From the NCBI RefSeq assembly GCF_017313265.1, contig NZ_JAFLQZ010000013.1:62001-126000 (forward strand): 64,000 nucleotides of DNA, written 5' to 3'. The notes below the pieces were generated by a model. The model saw only the letters and a list, made by a program, of their open reading frames with translations. It was not told the DNA's origin and searched no databases. Each line of letters begins with the position of its first letter. The first letter of the stretch is position 1. Made by a program: the position numbers and the translations under genes. Below are positions 25,024 through 33,285 of the stretch, piece by piece. This stretch comes from Hymenobacter telluris (lineage in GTDB: Bacteria > Bacteroidota > Bacteroidia > Cytophagales > Hymenobacteraceae).

Positions 25024-25535
25024 AAGAATATATGTGTCGAAGAAGGAAAACAGAACAGTTGCTCTGCTTCGGCAATATGGCACAGCCCGGCAACCATCCT
25101 GCTATAGCTGGGCATACATACCTAGGGCAGTATAACAGACTTACCTCAGCAAAGGAAAATCGATTCTGGAGCGAGCTTATAGAAAAACTATTCAGAATGC
25201 CAGTAGCAAGAATTCCTCCTTTTGCTTGCTGCGTAATTCTGATAGGGTTGAAATAGCTAATTGGTGCGCTACCACTTCCGAATTAGAATCGAGACAAGTG
25301 GGCTGACTTGGCACGCTACTAGGCTATAACAAGTAGGGCGGGGCAGAGGAGGTGGCAATTCGGGTTGTCGATAGGGCGCTTGCCAAATATGCCATACCCA
25401 CCGACAACTACTAGCGTGCTATCTACTGAGCAGCACTTACTGCTGCAAGCGAAATTACCCTTATATACAAGTAACGTGATGCCCTGAATTTGCGGTAGCC
25501 AAGCGTGACTATAAAAAGGAGTTGGCGGGCAGATA
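25024..25535. other. Intergenic region without recognised genes
   Basis: This region of 512 bp separates the thioesterase from the DUF721 gene. Short open frames on both strands show no family features or codon pattern of genes here. No strong hairpin or -7 box was found. It may hold the thioesterase promoter. Confidence 0.4.
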
Positions 25536-25913
25536 TTATAAGAATACCACCTCTTTAATAACTGCCTCGCCAACTTCAGAATTGATGAGCTCCATGACCC
25601 GCGTTTTGGCCATTACCAGTTCGTGCTTGAGGGGCGCTGACGTTAGGCGTACGAATAGCTTGTTGTTGCTCACATACACCTCCTTGGTCTTCAGTGCTAC
25701 AGCCTTGCCCATCACTTTCTCCCAGCTGGCCACTACTGTCACTTCATTGAGCTTGCCCTGCAACCGGTATGCTTTCAGCAATGCCGTAATACTGTCCTTC
25801 AAGGACACAATATCGCCCTGACGTGAGTTTGCGGAAGTGCTAGGTTTTTTCAAGGCAAAACGGTAAAATAACGCGCGAGCTAACAGCAAAATAGGCGTGT
25901 TAGCAGTACGCAC
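25536..25913 (-). CDS. DUF721/DciA-like protein
   Basis: 125 residues as drawn from a GTG at 25913. A TTG at 25853 would remove a 20-residue N-terminus that looks non-conserved, so the start is uncertain. The DUF721 core is clear: KDSITALLKAYRLQGKL, VVASWEKVMG and LFVRLTSAPLKHELVMAK. DUF721 proteins include DciA, which loads or activates the replicative helicase in bacteria lacking DnaC. The gene lies 11 bp after recF in the same direction, an arrangement common near replication origins. A role in replication is inferred from family and context. Confidence 0.82.
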   Translation of the reverse strand: MRTANTPILLLARALFYRFALKKPSTSANSRQGDIVSLKDSITALLKAYRLQGKLNEVTVVASWEKVMGKAVALKTKEVYVSNNKLFVRLTSAPLKHELVMAKTRVMELINSEVGEAVIKEVVFL

Positions 25914-25924
25914 AAAGATACCCC

Positions 25925-27061
25925 CTACAGCGCCACTACCGTTCCTTTTTCCACCCGGAAACGACTGACCTGTTCCGACAAATCTGCCAAAGCCCGGTCG
26001 GTGCGGTCCAAGTGAGTGTCGGTGAGGAATACCTGCCCGAACGTGTGGTCTGCTACTAATTGGAGCAGCCGCGTAATACGCTTCTCATCCAACCGGTCAA
26101 AGATGTCGTCAAGCAGCAGCAGGGGCTTGTGTTGATTGCGGGTGGCCAGTATCTCAAACTGCGCCAGCTTCAACGAAATTACGTAGGACTTCTGTTGCCC
26201 CTGCGAGCCGTAGCTCTTAACGGGCAAGCCATCCATCAGAAAAACGAAATCGTCTTTGTGCGGGCCAACCGTAGTACGCTGCAAGGTTAGGTCCTTCCGC
26301 TCATTCACTCGCAAGAGCTTCGCGAAGTCGGCTTCCAGTAGCTGCGTCTTATAATCGAGCGTGACCAGCTCCCGGCTATCGGCTAGCTGCTGGTAGTGGC
26401 GCTGAAACACCGGCGTAAACTCTTCCAGAAACTGCTGGCGTGCTTCCACAATCTTCTGCCCGGCGGGTACTAACTGCTCATCCAGCACTAATAAGTAGTC
26501 CCGGTCGTAGCCGCCTTGGCGCTCGGCTGCCAGCTTCAGCAAGGAGTTGCGCTGCCGCAGTACGTGGTTGTACGCAATAAGTAATTCCAGATACTCGTGG
26601 TCGAGCTGCGAAATCAGGCTGTCGAAATACCGCCGTCGCTCCTCACTGCCCTGCCGGATCAGGTCAGTATCATAAGGAGAGATGAGCACGGCCGGGTAAC
26701 GGCCAATGTGGTCGGATATTCGCTCATAAGCTTGCTTGTCGTGGGTCACCGCTTTCTTCTGCCCAGCCCGCAAGCTCACCTGAATGACCTCGGAGGTAAC
26801 GGCTGGCTCGGTTTGCTCTGACCCAGTAGCCTCCTGTTTGAAGCGGCCCTTCACGACGAAGAATTCTTCCTCTTGCTTGATGCTTTGCGCATCAGAAACA
26901 GTAAAAGCACTCTTCGTGAGTGAGAGGTAATGGATGGCATCCAGTAGATTAGTCTTACCACTGCCATTGTCGCCTACAAAGCAATTGATGCGCGGCGACA
27001 GGCGCAGGTTCGCCTCGCTATAGTTTTTGAAGAACAATAAATGCAAGGTTTCTAGAATCAT
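25925..27061 (-). CDS. recF: DNA replication and repair protein RecF
   Basis: 378 residues, an SMC-like ATPase that helps load RecA at gapped DNA. Walker A is GDNGSGKT (residues 30-37), the signature motif is near YGSQGQQKS (about 285), and Walker B is LLLLDDIFDRLD (about 315). Length is normal. It is divergent from pdhA with only 66 bp between start codons, so the two promoters must overlap. It is followed by the DUF721 gene, probably as one transcript. Confidence 0.95.
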   Translation of the reverse strand: MILETLHLLFFKNYSEANLRLSPRINCFVGDNGSGKTNLLDAIHYLSLTKSAFTVSDAQSIKQEEEFFVVKGRFKQEATGSEQTEPAVTSEVIQVSLRAGQKKAVTHDKQAYERISDHIGRYPAVLISPYDTDLIRQGSEERRRYFDSLISQLDHEYLELLIAYNHVLRQRNSLLKLAAERQGGYDRDYLLVLDEQLVPAGQKIVEARQQFLEEFTPVFQRHYQQLADSRELVTLDYKTQLLEADFAKLLRVNERKDLTLQRTTVGPHKDDFVFLMDGLPVKSYGSQGQQKSYVISLKLAQFEILATRNQHKPLLLLDDIFDRLDEKRITRLLQLVADHTFGQVFLTDTHLDRTDRALADLSEQVSRFRVEKGTVVAL

Positions 27062-27127
27062 GCGAGGTTCGTAATTGAAATCCTTTTACGTACTTTCGCA
27101 TCCCAAACGCGAACAACTGAAAGTAAG

Positions 27128-28306
27128 ATGGCGGAGACGAAAGTAAAGGCTGCCCCTAAGGCTTCCAATTCGGCGAAGAAATCGTCGACTACGAAGGCCG
27201 CATCCAAGCCCAAAGAAGCTGCGGCCGAGCCGGTACGGCAGCCCGATTCTATGTTGCCCCCTTCCAACCCCGAGGCCAAAGAAGCCACCGGGGCCCCGAA
27301 GGCCAGCAGCCCAGCCCAGCCGGAGTTTCCGAAGGAGACCTATATGACTTGGTATGAGCAAATGCAGCTCATGCGTAAGTTCGAGGAAAAGGCTGGTCAG
27401 CTGTACGGTCAGCAGAAGATTAAAGGTTTCTGTCACCTCTACATTGGGCAGGAAGCCTGCGTAGCCGGTGCTGTGTCGGCCCTTCAGAAAGGCGACAAGT
27501 ACATCACCGCGTACCGCGACCATGCGCACCCACTGGCCCTCGGTACGTCGCCTAACGCCATCATGGCTGAGCTGTTCGCTAAGGCTACTGGCTGCTCGAA
27601 AGGCAAAGGTGGCTCAATGCACATCTTCGATAAGGAAGTGAACTTCGTAGGTGGCCACGGTATTGTAGGCGGGCAGGTGCCAATGGGTGCCGGCCTGGCG
27701 TTTGCCGAGAAGTACAACAAGACCGGCAACCTCTGCATCTGCTACATGGGCGACGGAGCTGTTCGTCAGGGCGCTTTGCACGAAGCCTTCAACATGGCCA
27801 TGCTCTGGAAGCTGCCTGTCATCTTCGTAGTGGAGAACAACGGCTACGCCATGGGTACCTCGGTGCAGCGTACCTCCAACGTAACGGAACTCTACACCAT
27901 GGGCGAGTCGTACGACATGCCTTCGGAGCCGGTGAATGCCATGAATGTAGAGGACGTACACTACGCTGTGGCACGCGCTGCCGAACGTGCCCGTGCTGGC
28001 GAAGGTCCAACGTTCCTGGAGTTCAAAACCTACCGCTACAAGGGCCACTCGATGAGCGACCCGGCCAAGTACCGCACCAAGGAAGAACTGGAAGACTACC
28101 GCTCGCGCGACTCCATCGAAGCGGTACGGCACACCATCCTCACCCACAACATGGCCACCGAGGAGGAGTTGAATGCCATCGACGAAAAGATCAAGGCGCA
28201 GGTGCAAGAGTCGGTTGATTTCGCCGAGTCTTCCCCGTATCCCACGGCCGACGAGCTGTACAAAGACGTTTACGTACAGCAGGATTATCCTTACATCCGC
28301 GACTAG
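27128..28306 (+). CDS. pdhA: Pyruvate dehydrogenase E1 component, alpha subunit
   Basis: 392 residues. E1-alpha binds thiamine diphosphate and, with E1-beta, decarboxylates pyruvate and passes the acetyl group to E2. The ThDP motif runs from GDGAVRQGALHEAFNMA to VVENNGYAMGT (about 205-245). The phosphorylation-loop-like region YRYKGHSMSDPAKYR is near 305. Residues 1-70 are an Ala/Lys/Pro-rich extension ahead of the usual start of the fold (TYMTWYEQMQLMRKFEEKAG). The E1-beta and E2 genes are not adjacent. A one-mismatch -7 box (TACTTTCG) lies at 27091-27098. Confidence 0.93.
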   Translation: MAETKVKAAPKASNSAKKSSTTKAASKPKEAAAEPVRQPDSMLPPSNPEAKEATGAPKASSPAQPEFPKETYMTWYEQMQLMRKFEEKAGQLYGQQKIKGFCHLYIGQEACVAGAVSALQKGDKYITAYRDHAHPLALGTSPNAIMAELFAKATGCSKGKGGSMHIFDKEVNFVGGHGIVGGQVPMGAGLAFAEKYNKTGNLCICYMGDGAVRQGALHEAFNMAMLWKLPVIFVVENNGYAMGTSVQRTSNVTELYTMGESYDMPSEPVNAMNVEDVHYAVARAAERARAGEGPTFLEFKTYRYKGHSMSDPAKYRTKEELEDYRSRDSIEAVRHTILTHNMATEEELNAIDEKIKAQVQESVDFAESSPYPTADELYKDVYVQQDYPYIRD

Positions 28307-28365
28307 CTTTATTCCTGCCGCAATCCTTATCCGGTTTCGGCTGCTGATTTCCCAGAAAGTACATC

Positions 28366-29142
28366 ATGTCAAAGATTCCATACACGGGCAAAACCCCTGG
28401 CGCCCGTCAGCCTCAACAACCTGTTTCGGCCGACCCGCTACAAGCCACTGAAAGCTACAGCCCAGAGCATCCGTTGCTGGAAGACCCCGATGCGCTGGCT
28501 ACCCGCCTAGTGGAGACGGAGGATTTCATACGCCGCAAGAAGGGTATTCTGCTGGGCTTGCTGGCCGTAGTGGTAGCCGCCATTGTAGGAGCTTTTGCTT
28601 TCTACACGTGGCGTTCTTCGCAGGACGAGAAAGCCCAGGCTGCCATGTTTCAGGCAGTAAACTACTGGGAAGCCGACTCTCTGAAGAAAGCCATGAAGGG
28701 CGACGGGCAGTACGTAGGTCTGGAATCAATTGCCAGTGAGTACAGCGGCACGAAAGCCGGCAACCTAGCCAACTTTTATGCCGGAGTAGCCGCCCTTAAG
28801 GAAGGCCAGTACAAAGCTGCCGCCGACTACTTGGAAGATTTCTCCTCGGATGATTTGCTGGTGCAGGCCCGGGCGTATGCGCTGCTCGGAGATGCTAACC
28901 TCGAGCAAAACAAATACAAGGAAGCTGCCGAGTTCTACGCCAAAGCCGCCGACCACAACGCCAACGAGCAGTTCACGCCCGGTTACCTGATGAAGCAAGC
29001 CACAGCACTCGAACTGAGCAAAGATTACGACGGGGCCGTGAAAGCCTACGACCGAATTATAAACGATTACCCCAATTCTTTTGAATCAGGGGAGGCGCGC
29101 CAGTACAAGTCGCGCGCTGAAGGAATGACAGCTAGCAAGTAA
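28366..29142 (+). CDS. Membrane-anchored tetratricopeptide-repeat protein
   Basis: 258 residues. A cytoplasmic N-terminus of about 60 residues rich in Pro and Gln is followed by one membrane helix (GILLGLLAVVVAAIVGAFAF) and an outer TPR-like domain. The repeat pairs are visible as ANFYAGVAALKEGQYKAAADYL, AYALLGDANLEQNKYKEAAEFY and ALELSKDYDGAVKAYDRII. The layout matches the YfgM-like or BamD-like small TPR proteins of Bacteroidota, possibly acting in envelope protein folding. It lies 59 bp after pdhA and may be co-transcribed. Exact role unknown. Confidence 0.82.
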   Translation: MSKIPYTGKTPGARQPQQPVSADPLQATESYSPEHPLLEDPDALATRLVETEDFIRRKKGILLGLLAVVVAAIVGAFAFYTWRSSQDEKAQAAMFQAVNYWEADSLKKAMKGDGQYVGLESIASEYSGTKAGNLANFYAGVAALKEGQYKAAADYLEDFSSDDLLVQARAYALLGDANLEQNKYKEAAEFYAKAADHNANEQFTPGYLMKQATALELSKDYDGAVKAYDRIINDYPNSFESGEARQYKSRAEGMTASK

Positions 29143-29157
29143 ATGCTGTTTTCATTG

Positions 29158-29201
29158 CAACAAGTGGCACTCTCCTAAGTAGGGGAGTGCCGCTTGTTTT
29201 T
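29158..29201 (+). terminator. Terminator after the TPR gene
   Basis: Long stem from CAAGTGGCACTCTCCT to AGGGGAGTGCCGCTTG followed by TTTTT. Confidence 0.85.
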
Positions 29202-29265
29202 ATGGGCGTTGGCAGAAAGTTGCCCGCACCCGTTATTGTCTCTCAACTCATCAGTACCAACCTAT

Positions 29266-29742
29266 ATGGCAACTTCCCTCAAAAACCTGAGCGACTACAC
29301 CTCCGACCAGTTCATTGACATTTCTGAAAAGCGCTTTGGGCTAGTGGTAGCCGAGTGGAACCGCGAGATAACTGATACCCTAGCTAAGGGCGCCTACGAC
29401 ACGCTGCTCAAACACGGCGCCAAGGAAGAGAACATCTTCCGCAACACAGTACCCGGCAGCTTTGAGCTAACCTTAGGAGCACAGTTGCTGGCTCAGCACG
29501 AGGAAATAGATGCCGTAATCTGCCTCGGGGTTGTTATCAAAGGCGAAACCAAACACGACGACTACATCTGCAACGCTGTAGCCAACGGTATTACCAATGT
29601 GGGTCTGAAGTTCAATAAACCAGTCATCTTTGGGCTGGTTACCACCAACACGCTGGAGCAGGCCTGGGACCGGGCCGGTGGCAAGCATGGCAACAAGGGG
29701 GTGGAAGGCGCAGTAGCTGCCATTCAAATGCTTGGTTTTTAA
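29266..29742 (+). CDS. ribH: 6,7-dimethyl-8-ribityllumazine synthase
   Basis: 158 residues from the ATG at 29266; 24 upstream in-frame codons overlap the terminator region and are rejected. The enzyme condenses the 3,4-dihydroxybutanone phosphate and ribityl-amino-uracil to the riboflavin precursor. The substrate-binding blocks are VVAEWNREIT (about 25), TVPGSFELT (about 62), CLGVVIKGETKHDDYI (about 86) and FGLVTTNTLEQAWDRAGGKHGNKG (about 125). The catalytic His is in the third block. It stands alone; other rib genes are not in the window. Confidence 0.95.
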   Translation: MATSLKNLSDYTSDQFIDISEKRFGLVVAEWNREITDTLAKGAYDTLLKHGAKEENIFRNTVPGSFELTLGAQLLAQHEEIDAVICLGVVIKGETKHDDYICNAVANGITNVGLKFNKPVIFGLVTTNTLEQAWDRAGGKHGNKGVEGAVAAIQMLGF

Positions 29743-29806
29743 AGTTCAACCTTGGCGTGAGGTGCATTATGCTTGCAGGCCAAGCAGATAATTCTCGCGA
29801 AAAGCG

Positions 29807-29814
29807 TAGCTTTG
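29807..29814 (+). promoter_or_regulatory. -7 promoter box upstream of the DksA-like gene
   Basis: Perfect TAnnTTTG (TAGCTTTG) with no well-spaced TTG. If used, the leader to the ATG at 29988 would be about 170 nt, which is unusually long here. The leader contains GAGGCCT palindromes but no riboswitch I can confirm. Confidence 0.4.
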
Positions 29815-29987
29815 CGCCCGGAAAAGCCGCGCCAATTAGGTCGGGTTTGGATGAAAGGGGGTTACTACAGCTGAGAGGCCTAAACTAATTCGGCCGGATT
29901 GCTGTTGAGGCCTCATCCTGAAGAATCTGATGGGCCATGCCGGCAGCCTCTTCTCTATTAATCCAAGTTTACTTTTTCTTACCCGAC

Positions 29988-30371
29988 ATGAGTGACGAAA
30001 CCATACGCTATTCCAGGGAAGATTTGGCTGAGTTCGAGCAAATCATCCAGGACAAGCTGACTGCCGCCCGCAAAGAAGTGGCTTTCATTAAAGAGACGCT
30101 GAGCCGCAAAAATGATTCTGGTACCGATAACACGGCTTCGTCGTCGAAGGTGCTAGAAGATGGTGCTGATACCGCCGAGAAGGAAAGCCTGAACCAATTG
30201 GCCTCGCGCCAAATGAAGTTCATCCAGCAGCTCGAAAACGCGCTAGTCCGCATCAAGAACAGCACCTACGGCGTGTGCATTGGCACCGGCAAGCTGATTC
30301 CGAAGGAGCGTCTACGGGCCGTGCCGCACACCCAGCACTCCATCGAAGCCAAAATGGCGCGCCGCGACTAA
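29988..30371 (+). CDS. DksA/TraR-family protein lacking the zinc cysteines
   Basis: 127 residues. The ATG at 29988 is preferred to one at 29937. A long coiled-coil hairpin (about 10-85) is followed by the C-terminal YGVCIGTGKLIPKERLRAVPHT block, equivalent to the DksA/TraR zinc finger. Only one Cys of the usual four remains, which is the normal Bacteroidota variant. DksA-type proteins enter the RNA polymerase secondary channel and modulate transcription with ppGpp; whether this one does so is not shown by sequence. Confidence 0.85.
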   Translation: MSDETIRYSREDLAEFEQIIQDKLTAARKEVAFIKETLSRKNDSGTDNTASSSKVLEDGADTAEKESLNQLASRQMKFIQQLENALVRIKNSTYGVCIGTGKLIPKERLRAVPHTQHSIEAKMARRD

Positions 30372-30390
30372 CACCTAACACCACACACGA

Positions 30391-30455
30391 TGCCCGGACT
30401 ACCGGCCGGCTTCTCCACCAGTGGAGGACGGGCTGCTAGTCCGGGCACTGTTTTC
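30391..30455 (+). terminator. Terminator after the DksA-like gene
   Basis: Outer 11-bp perfect stem TGCCCGGACTA (30391-30401) / TAGTCCGGGCA (30437-30447) with an inner CTCCACC/GTGGAG pairing, then CTGTTTT. Confidence 0.8.
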
Positions 30456-30537
30456 TGGTGCTGTTTGTTGGGCCCAATTACCAGTAATTCTGAATTTCAA
30501 CCTGTACCGTAGCGATACGGCACGCATCCTTGCAACC

Positions 30538-32433
30538 ATGGGCAAGAAGCATAACTCCGGCGATACGCCAGGCCGCAAAGGCCGCACCGAACGTCCTTCC
30601 AGCGCCAGCGGATCGGGCTTTTATCAAAAGTTCAACACCCCCCGGCCTACTACCGACCGGGGTGGCCGCGACGAAGCGCCGCGTTTTGGTGGTGGCAATA
30701 GCCGCGAAGCAGGTTCGGCACCGCGCCCAGGCTTTGGCCGCAGCACCGGCGACCGGCCAACCAGTTTTGGTGGTCCAAAGAAGTTTGGCGCCAGCTCGGG
30801 TGGTTTCAGTAAGCCCGCTGGCAGCGGCTTCAACCGGGGCGGCGGCAGCGGCTTTGGTGGTGGCTACCGCAACCGTGACAACGACAGCAACAGCCGGCCT
30901 TATGGCAACCGCCAGGGGGAGGGCAGCCGCTCATTCGACCGCGCCGCACCGCGCCGCGACGATGACCGCCGCTCCGGCGGCTTCAACTCACGCGGCAACG
31001 ATGCGCGTCCGGCTCGTCCGTTTGAGCCCAAGAAAACCTGGGACGGTCAGCCGTACCGCCAGGAAGGCAAGCCCGCCGTGCCACGTGGCGGGGCCGGAGA
31101 GCGGAACCGGAAGTTTGTGAAAACGGACCCGAATTTCAAGGAGACGCCCGCGCCGCAACCATACAGCGCCCCCGCACCTCGTGACGACGAAAACCTGGGA
31201 CCAGACCGCGCTATTCGGCCAGCTCGTCCGTTTGATTTTCGGGGCCGCCCCGAGGGTTTCAATGAAGAAACCAGCCCGCGTCCGGCACGGCGTGAAGACG
31301 ACCGATCCGAACGGCCGCGCAGCAACTACGGTGAGCGGCGCGACGCAGGCTTTGGCAGTAGCGCCGGCGAACGGAGCAGCTTTGGTAACCGCAGTTTCGG
31401 TGAGCGTCGGGAAGGTAGCTTTGGCGGCAACCGCCCTGGTGGTGGTTCGCAGGAGCGTAGCTTCGGCAGCCGCCCCGCCCCCCGCCCGTATGGTGAACGG
31501 GAAGAGCGTCCTGCTAGCCCGTACGGCGACCGGCCGGAGCGCAACGAGCGTACCCTGCGCCCCGATACGCGCAAGGGGCGAGACGCTTCTACCCCAAACC
31601 GGGCTGATAAGCTGAAGCGTGGCGAAGTGGCCGGCCAGGCGCCCGATTACAAAAACCTCAAGCACTACGAAGCCGACAAAACCCGCGGTAACAAGCGCCG
31701 CCGGGAAGAGGACGAGGATGCTGGCGGCGAAGTACGCTTGAACCGCTACATCGCCAACGCGGGCATCTGCTCGCGCCGAGATGCCGATGCGCTGATTGCT
31801 GCCGGCGAAATCAAGGTGAACGGCCAGGTGGTGACGGAAATGGGCTACAAAGTGCAGCCCAACGACACGGTGCAGTATGGCAAAACCAACCTCAACCGCG
31901 AGAAGCTGGTATACGTGCTGCTCAACAAGCCCAAGGACTTCATCACGACAACCGACGACCCGGAAGGCCGTCGCACGGTGATGGAACTCATCAAGGAAGC
32001 ATCGAAGGAGCGGGTGTTCCCAGTGGGCCGCCTCGACCGGAATACCACCGGCTTGCTGTTGTTCACCAACGACGGCGAAGTGGCGCAGAAACTCTCGCAC
32101 CCCTCGCACCGCAACAAGAAAATCTACCAGGTAGAGCTGGACAAGCCGCTGACGGAAGAGCACCTCAAGCAGATTGCCGCCGGCCTTGACTTGGAAGATG
32201 GCAAAGCCGAAGTGGACGACGTGGCGGTAGTAGCCGGCAACGCGCACTTCGTGGGCATTGAAATTCACATTGGCCGCAACCGGATTGTGCGCCGCATTTT
32301 CGAGCACTTAGGCTACGATGTGGTGTCGCTGGACCGGGTGCAGTATGCAGGCCTCACCAAGAAGGATTTGCCGCGCGGCAAGTGGCGCTTCCTCAATGAG
32401 AAGGAAGTGATTCGCCTGAAGTATTTCATGTAG
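30538..32433 (+). CDS. RluB/RsuA-family pseudouridine synthase with long RGG-rich N-terminus
   Basis: 631 residues from the ATG at 30538; codons from 30421 overlap the terminator and are rejected. Residues about 1-390 are low complexity and disordered, rich in Arg, Gly, Ser, Pro and Phe (repeats like FGGG, RSFGSR, GNRSFGERR). An S4 RNA-binding domain follows (VRLNRYIANAGICSRRDADAL, near 400). The catalytic domain carries GRLDRNTTGLLLFTND (near 500), whose Asp is the nucleophile that isomerises uridine in 23S or 16S rRNA. Typical family members are about 240 residues. Long RGG tails of this sort bind RNA and may drive condensates; that is inference. Confidence 0.9.
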   Translation: MGKKHNSGDTPGRKGRTERPSSASGSGFYQKFNTPRPTTDRGGRDEAPRFGGGNSREAGSAPRPGFGRSTGDRPTSFGGPKKFGASSGGFSKPAGSGFNRGGGSGFGGGYRNRDNDSNSRPYGNRQGEGSRSFDRAAPRRDDDRRSGGFNSRGNDARPARPFEPKKTWDGQPYRQEGKPAVPRGGAGERNRKFVKTDPNFKETPAPQPYSAPAPRDDENLGPDRAIRPARPFDFRGRPEGFNEETSPRPARREDDRSERPRSNYGERRDAGFGSSAGERSSFGNRSFGERREGSFGGNRPGGGSQERSFGSRPAPRPYGEREERPASPYGDRPERNERTLRPDTRKGRDASTPNRADKLKRGEVAGQAPDYKNLKHYEADKTRGNKRRREEDEDAGGEVRLNRYIANAGICSRRDADALIAAGEIKVNGQVVTEMGYKVQPNDTVQYGKTNLNREKLVYVLLNKPKDFITTTDDPEGRRTVMELIKEASKERVFPVGRLDRNTTGLLLFTNDGEVAQKLSHPSHRNKKIYQVELDKPLTEEHLKQIAAGLDLEDGKAEVDDVAVVAGNAHFVGIEIHIGRNRIVRRIFEHLGYDVVSLDRVQYAGLTKKDLPRGKWRFLNEKEVIRLKYFM

Positions 32434-32452
32434 ACGCAACCTTATCTACCGG

Positions 32453-32495
32453 AACGTCATCCTACCTGCAAGACACCGCAGGCGGGATGACGTTC
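32453..32495 (+). terminator. Terminator after the pseudouridine synthase gene
   Basis: Stem AACGTCATCC.ACCTGC / GCAGGCGGGATGACGTT (32453-32494) with a short loop. Confidence 0.75.
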
Positions 32496-32541
32496 TGGTT
32501 TATCCACTTTCGTCACCGGCCAACTTACTTTCATTCCGCTT

Positions 32542-33285
32542 GTGCGTACGCTCGCTCTTGATATTGGCAACACGGCTGTGAAGTATGGCTGTTTCGAGGA
32601 CAGCGAATTGCTGGAAGCCGATTCGGTGAATACGCCGGATGAGCTACTTGCCGTGGTGCGCCGGCTGAAGCTTCAGCACGCCATTGTGGCTTCGGTGATA
32701 GTAGCTACCGATGCGTGGCTGGTGGCATTGCAGTTGGCAGTGCCAGGGCTGGTGCTGGAATTTAAGGCTGCCACCACGCCCCTGCCAATCCAGAATACCT
32801 ACGCTACCCCACACACCCTGGGTGCCGACCGGCTGGCTGCCGCTGTGGGAGCGGCCTGGCAACGGCCCAACCAGGATACCCTGATTGTGGATGCCGGTAC
32901 TGCCATCAAGTGCGACTTGGTGGAAGGCGGGCACACCTTCCGCGGCGGTAGTATTGCGCCGGGGCTGCGGCTGCGGTTTCAGGCGCTGCATACGTTTACG
33001 GGGCGCCTGCCGTTGGTGGAGTTGCCTGCCAATTTGGAAGCCACCATACCGCTCACCGGCGACAGTACCCAGACCGCCATTCAAAGCGGCGTGCTGAATG
33101 GCGCGGCCGCCGAAGTGAACGGCTTGATTGACAGATACCGGGAGCAATTTCCGGAACTAGGAGTGGTACTAGCCGGTGGCGACGCCGCGTTTTTCCAACC
33201 CCGGTTGAAAGGCCCTATCTTTGCCATTCCGGAACTCGTCTTATTAGGGCTCCACCGCATATTAGCCTACAATGTTGAACTCTAA
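32542..33285 (+). CDS. coaX: Type III pantothenate kinase
   Basis: 247 residues, starting at a GTG (32542). The enzyme phosphorylates pantothenate in the first step of CoA synthesis. It shows the ASKHA phosphate-1 motif DIGNT (residues 7-11), the DAGTAIKCDLVE block (about 117) and GGSIAPGLRL (about 134), typical of CoaX and not of CoaA or PanK-II. Its 3' end overlaps the next gene by 14 bp, so the two are translationally coupled. Pantothenate itself would be made with panC and panD at 57.5-58.9 kb. Confidence 0.93.
   Translation: MRTLALDIGNTAVKYGCFEDSELLEADSVNTPDELLAVVRRLKLQHAIVASVIVATDAWLVALQLAVPGLVLEFKAATTPLPIQNTYATPHTLGADRLAAAVGAAWQRPNQDTLIVDAGTAIKCDLVEGGHTFRGGSIAPGLRLRFQALHTFTGRLPLVELPANLEATIPLTGDSTQTAIQSGVLNGAAAEVNGLIDRYREQFPELGVVLAGGDAAFFQPRLKGPIFAIPELVLLGLHRILAYNVEL

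Noticed and set aside
25319..25573. 84-codon open frame overlapping the DUF721 3' end
   Set aside because: No family features, overlaps a real gene in another frame, unusual codon use.
29853..29945. TPP-riboswitch-like string (CTGAGAGG, then CCTGAAGAATCTGATGGGCCATGCC)
   Set aside because: The P3 hairpin before CTGAGA and the ACCC partner strand are missing, and the downstream gene is DksA-like, not a thiamine gene.
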